In this document: one piece after another, positions 6,172 through 8,705 of the stretch
Numbering within the stretch: position 1 is the first letter of the stretch
How the letters are laid out: each line of letters starts with the position of its first letter
Assembly: GCA_030527765.1 (NCBI GenBank)
Contig: JAUNAE010000150.1
Location: forward strand, 1-8,705
DNA from: Eubacteriales bacterium
Lineage (GTDB): Bacteria > Bacillota_A > Clostridia > Lachnospirales > Lachnospiraceae
DNA: 8,705 bases
Direction of reading: 5' to 3'
The notes under the pieces: model-generated
The model's database searches: none
Told to the model about the DNA's origin: nothing
Seen by the model: only the letters and a program-made list of their open reading frames with translations
Translations under genes and position numbers: made by a program

Positions 6172-6215
6172 ATTTTCTAATCTATATTCCATAACAAATA
6201 TAAGGGTGATTTCAA

Positions 6216-7100
6216 ATGAAAAAGAAAAAAATAAAATATGGGGCTTATGTGTACATCATTCCTGGTCTTCTCTTAGTGCTGGGGTTTGTATATGTTCCTA
6301 TTCTTTTTAACCTTGTCTACAGCTTCTTCCGCCTTTCCTCCTATTCTTCAGGAATGAAGTTTGTAGGACTTGATAATTTCCGCAGACTCTTCACCAATGA
6401 AGCGTTCCCAATCATGCTACGCAACAATACACTGTATGCAGTTATTTCTTTAATCATTCAGGTTGGATTTGGTACGATTCTTGCCCTGCTTCTCGAAAGT
6501 AAGCTTACCAGCGAACGTTTCCGCTCTTTCTGCCGTAACGTATACTTCATTCCATCTCTGATTTCTCTGACTGCAGTTGGTATGATGTTCAACTTTGTTT
6601 ACAATCCTCAGCTTGGTTTATTAAATACCTTTCTTAAGGCTGTTGGATTATCAAACTGGCAGCAGTTGTGGCTGGGCGATAGCAAACTTGCTATCTTCTG
6701 TATTATCGCAATGAGCCAGTGGCAGTTTACTGGATACATTACCCTGCTTATGGTTGTTGCATTCCAGAATATTTCCCATGATTATATAGAAGCAGCAATT
6801 CTCGATGGTGCAGGACCTGTACGTCGTGCTATCAGTATCTTGATCCCACTTGCAAAGGAACAGCTTCTTGTATGTACCATTATCACTGTTATCGGTGCAT
6901 TCAAACTGTTTACAGAAGTTTATTCCACCACAGTCGGTGGACCTGGAAAGTCTTCCCAGGTTCTCGGCCTCTTCCTGTATCAGAACGCATTCCTTCATGA
7001 CGATATGGGTATGGCAGCCGCAACCGGTGTATTAATCTTTATTATTACCGTAACTGCATCCATCTTCCAGTTGAAGATCAGCCGTTCCGGTGAAGTATAA
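6216..7100 (+). CDS. Sugar ABC transporter permease (MalF/UgpA type, FrlN-like)
   Basis: A 294-residue integral membrane protein with six likely membrane segments, roughly 10-32, 72-94, 107-130, 158-180, 213-235 and 265-287. The EAA loop, which docks the ATPase, is EAAILDGAGPVRRA (192-205) followed by the conserved Pro211. Length and the Lys-rich N-terminus are typical of family 1 carbohydrate importers. The start has AAGGGTGA upstream, a weaker ribosome binding site than that of its neighbours. It pairs with the downstream permease (12 bases between stop and start) to form the channel for the lipoprotein's ligand. No ATPase gene is present in the window. Confidence 0.9.
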   Translation: MKKKKIKYGAYVYIIPGLLLVLGFVYVPILFNLVYSFFRLSSYSSGMKFVGLDNFRRLFTNEAFPIMLRNNTLYAVISLIIQVGFGTILALLLESKLTSERFRSFCRNVYFIPSLISLTAVGMMFNFVYNPQLGLLNTFLKAVGLSNWQQLWLGDSKLAIFCIIAMSQWQFTGYITLLMVVAFQNISHDYIEAAILDGAGPVRRAISILIPLAKEQLLVCTIITVIGAFKLFTEVYSTTVGGPGKSSQVLGLFLYQNAFLHDDMGMAAATGVLIFIITVTASIFQLKISRSGEV

Positions 7101-7112
7101 AGGAGGAAAGCG

Positions 7113-7949
7113 ATGAATAAATATAGAAAAAAACAAACCATCATTAAGGTCCTTCTTCATATCTTATTATTAATGGGCGTTGCCCTGATCATCCTGCCTG
7201 TATGCTGGCTGGTATTAAACTCTTTGAAGACCAATCAGGAGATGTTCCTGAATTCCCTGGCTCTTCCAAAGAAACTCATGTTTTCTAACTACTCAACCGC
7301 ATGGGGTAAGGGCCTGATGTCCTACTTTAAGAATTCCATTATTGTAAGTGCATTCTCCATCATAGGTATCCTTTTCATCAGTTCCCTGCTTGCATATGGT
7401 CTTACCCGCTTCAAACTTCCGGGACAGGGATTCATTTTCATCCTGATTCTGGGTGGCATGGCTTTATCTGAGCAGGTTGCTCTGGTTCCACTGTACAAGA
7501 TTCTGCAGGCACTGCACCTTTACAACACCAGACTTGCTCTGATTCTTCCATACATTGCATTCCGAATTCCATTTACCATGTTCCTGATGAGATCTTACTT
7601 CATTGCAATTCCAAAGGAAATCGAAGAAGCAGCAACCATCGACGGTTGTGGCAGCTGGAAGCGCTTTACTCATATTATCCTTCCAATGAGTAAACCTGTA
7701 TTTGCATCCTGTGCAATCGTAAACCTGAACCATGTTTGGAACGAGTTCCTCTTCGCTAACGTATTTCTTGAAGATAAGAAACTCATGACCATTCCTCTTG
7801 GTCTGATGACCTTCCAGGGAGACTTAAAATCCGACTACGTAGTAATGCTTGCCGGAATCTTAATCTGTTCCGTTCCAATGGTTATCCTCTTCATCTGTAT
7901 GTCTAAACAGTTCGTACGTGGTCTTACCGCAGGTGCTGTAAAGGGCTAA
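7113..7949 (+). CDS. Sugar ABC transporter permease (MalG/UgpE type, FrlM-like)
   Basis: A 278-residue inner subunit of the same importer, with six likely membrane segments near 10-35, 74-97, 106-128, 138-160, 195-215 and 243-265. The EAA loop is EEAATIDGCGSWKRF (171-185) with Pro191 in IILPMSKP, the MalG-type form. A perfect AGGAGG (7101-7106) sits six bases before the ATG, and the upstream permease ends at 7100, so the two are translated as a unit. It is the last gene of the transport operon and is followed 51 bases later by a strong terminator. An MsmX-like shared ATPase encoded elsewhere is needed to energise the complex (known for B. subtilis FrlONM; inferred here). Confidence 0.9.
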   Translation: MNKYRKKQTIIKVLLHILLLMGVALIILPVCWLVLNSLKTNQEMFLNSLALPKKLMFSNYSTAWGKGLMSYFKNSIIVSAFSIIGILFISSLLAYGLTRFKLPGQGFIFILILGGMALSEQVALVPLYKILQALHLYNTRLALILPYIAFRIPFTMFLMRSYFIAIPKEIEEAATIDGCGSWKRFTHIILPMSKPVFASCAIVNLNHVWNEFLFANVFLEDKKLMTIPLGLMTFQGDLKSDYVVMLAGILICSVPMVILFICMSKQFVRGLTAGAVKG

Positions 7950-7999
7950 TAATTATCGGATCATAACTAAGGGCCAATAACTTTTAGACCAATAATAAT

Positions 8000-8048
8000 G
8001 AGACCGTGAAAATTTGACGTAAGCAGTCAACTTTTCACGGTCTCTTTT
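8000..8048 (+). terminator. Rho-independent terminator of the transporter operon
   Basis: GAGACCGTGAAAA (8000-8012) pairs perfectly with TTTTCACGGTCTC (8032-8044). After one T/C mismatch, TTGAC (8014-8018) pairs with GTCAA (8026-8030) around a seven-base loop. Four T follow (8045-8048). It marks the right end of the fructosamine locus. Confidence 0.9.
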
Positions 8049-8049
8049 A

Positions 8050-8278
8050 TGTTCGGATATCACTTTAATAATTACTTTAACCTGAATTATTCACGGCTTA
8101 ACCATGACAGTGGCTAAAACCCGCGTAGTTACTGTGTTTTTTGCATCTATCGCTTTTCACCTGTTGAGTGAATAAAAAAAGAGCATTTCAATCAGCAGTT
8201 ATTGAGGATATGGTTGGATAAACTACCATGTTCTTAAAGTTGGTTGGATATGCTACTTTTAATATGAAAAGAAGTGGT
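8050..8278. other. Gene-free stretch between transport operon and pseudogenes
   Basis: Together with 7950-8049 this makes a gap of 329 bases without a gene. It holds the operon terminator and a second terminator-like hairpin (8107-8142). A 10-base direct repeat TGGTTGGATA occurs at 8211-8220 and 8241-8250, exactly 30 bases apart, and ATGGT (8210-8214) is inverted as ACCAT (8225-8229). These could be remains of the regulatory region of the broken TetR gene. I see no RNA gene. Confidence 0.5.
8107..8142 (+). terminator. Orphan terminator-like hairpin
   Basis: ACAGTGGCTA (8107-8116) pairs with TAGTTACTGT (8126-8135) over ten base pairs including two G-U pairs, with a nine-base loop. G and six T (8137-8142) follow. 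No gene lies between it and the previous terminator, so it is either a backup terminator or the remnant of a lost gene or small RNA. Confidence 0.55.
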
Positions 8279-8488
8279 ATGGTGAATAAAGAAAAAAAGG
8301 ATCTGCGATATGTCAAAACAGAACGGCTGATTCGTAAAAGCTTCCATGAACTAGTTCAGGAAAAAGATATGAATCGCATTACCGTGCGTGAACTTGTAGA
8401 GAGGGAAAGAGAACAGACCATTTGTAGGAGTGGTTGTTCTTGTGAATGGAGCAGAGTATTGCATTCCGTTAACCTCGCCGAAAGATAA
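8279..8488 (+). pseudogene. Truncated TetR/AcrR-family regulator
   Basis: The first ~42 codons encode a typical TetR N-terminus, KKDLRYVKTERLIRKS, then HELVQEKDMNRITVRELVER. This is helix 1 and the start of the helix-turn-helix. The recognition helix (normally the NRxTFYxHY region) and the whole ligand-binding domain are absent. Similarity ends near base 8405; the rest of the frame, to the TGA at 8486-8488, reads through the toxin fragment in the wrong frame and is Cys/Arg-rich nonsense. Start 8279 (ATG GTG AAT) is the most family-like; ATGs at 8264 and 8228 are in frame. A full gene of this family has about 180-200 residues, so it cannot bind DNA as a normal dimer. Confidence 0.75.
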
Positions 8489-8646
8489 GTTTAAAACGAA
8501 GAAAAGCCAGCTGGATTTCATTAAGATATTTGATGAAAGCAGAAGAGATGACAATAATCAATTTAAACTGATCGGGGTATTAAATATAAATAACATGATT
8601 CCAGGTACTGGAAATTGAGTTGAAAAAATTTCTAAATCGCTTATAA
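8403..8646 (+). pseudogene. Fragment of ToxN/AbiQ-family type III toxin endoribonuclease
   Basis: In the frame of base 8430 the DNA encodes KENRPFVGVVVLVNGAEYC, then IPLTSPKDKF (TSPK at 8472-8483) and about 35 residues further on IGVLNINNMIP (to 8603). This is the central part of ToxN/AbiQ toxins, which in P. atrosepticum ToxN reads FIGIVL, LAPLTSPKKW and LGLINLKFMIP; Thr-Ser-x-Lys is part of the active site. The N-terminal third, including its start, is missing and replaced by the TetR fragment; a TAG at 8397-8399 closes the frame upstream. After MIP the frame ends at TGA 8616-8618, but skipping one base at about 8604 gives VLEIELKKFLNRL and then TAA at 8644-8646, a natural continuation, so a one-base insertion is likely. 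The C-terminal half is also gone. No repeat-type ToxI antitoxin RNA is visible. Not functional. Confidence 0.68.
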
Positions 8647-8660
8647 TCATCTTATATTCG

Positions 8661-8680
8661 TTGGGTACATTTTGGGTACA
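8661..8680. repeat. Tandem direct repeat TTGGGTACA
   Basis: TTGGGTACA occurs at 8661-8669 and 8672-8680, two helical-face-matched copies 11 bases apart. Such short spaced repeats occur as arm or accessory sites of tyrosine recombinases, but no recombinase gene can be confirmed at this edge, so the role is uncertain. Confidence 0.45.
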
Positions 8681-8705
8681 ATAGGTTTTGAACGACCTGA
8701 ACAGA

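Noticed and set aside
8528..8704. Minus-strand integrase C-terminus at the right edge
   Set aside because: Open tails exist in more than one frame but none shows a recombinase motif such as the HxxR or catalytic Tyr region within the window.
1..8705. CRISPR array, tRNA, rRNA or riboswitch
   Set aside because: No regularly spaced repeats, no cloverleaf or CCA-ended stem, and leaders of only about 30-55 bases, too short for known riboswitches.

Overview
The window looks like the chromosome of a low-GC Gram-positive anaerobe, most likely a gut Clostridia of the Lachnospiraceae type. The reasons are strong AGGAGG ribosome binding sites, AT-rich promoters, a Lys-rich lipoprotein signal with the MVACGG lipobox style common in that group, and an ABC sugar importer without its own ATPase. 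The genus is an inference.

Positions 201-7949 hold one compact catabolic locus for Amadori compounds (fructosamines, i.e. glycated amino acids). A SIS-domain deglycase (201-1178, minus strand) is divergent from a three-gene operon: FrlC-type sugar epimerase (1344-2180), HAD-family phosphatase (2186-2881) and PfkB-family fructosamine kinase (2874-3749). A HutC/UTRA GntR repressor (3866-4576) follows with its own promoter and a strong terminator. Then come a lipoprotein sugar-binding protein (4754-6100) and two MalF/MalG-type permeases (6216-7100, 7113-7949), closed by a long terminator. The expected flow is: binding protein and permeases import the fructosamine; the epimerase rescues a C3-epimer; the kinase phosphorylates carbon 6; the deglycase splits the product into glucose 6-phosphate and a free amino acid. 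The HAD enzyme is an extra whose role is open. The deglycase resembles the fructose-asparagine enzyme FraB more than E. coli FrlB, so the substrate may be fructose-asparagine or another alpha-glycated amino acid rather than fructoselysine.

A near-identical operator, core TTATATARDACAAYATATA, lies at three promoters: on the -10 of the deglycase gene, in the leader of the repressor gene, and just downstream of the transporter promoter. A half-site covers the -35 of the epimerase operon. This suggests the local GntR protein controls the whole locus and itself.

The right end (8050-8705) is decayed accessory DNA. It has an orphan terminator-like hairpin and the first ~42 codons of a TetR-family regulator, broken off and joined out of frame to the middle of a ToxN/AbiQ-type type III toxin. 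The toxin fragment has itself suffered a single-base frameshift. At the very edge is a short tandem repeat that could belong to a recombination site. The left 116 bases hold no recognisable gene.
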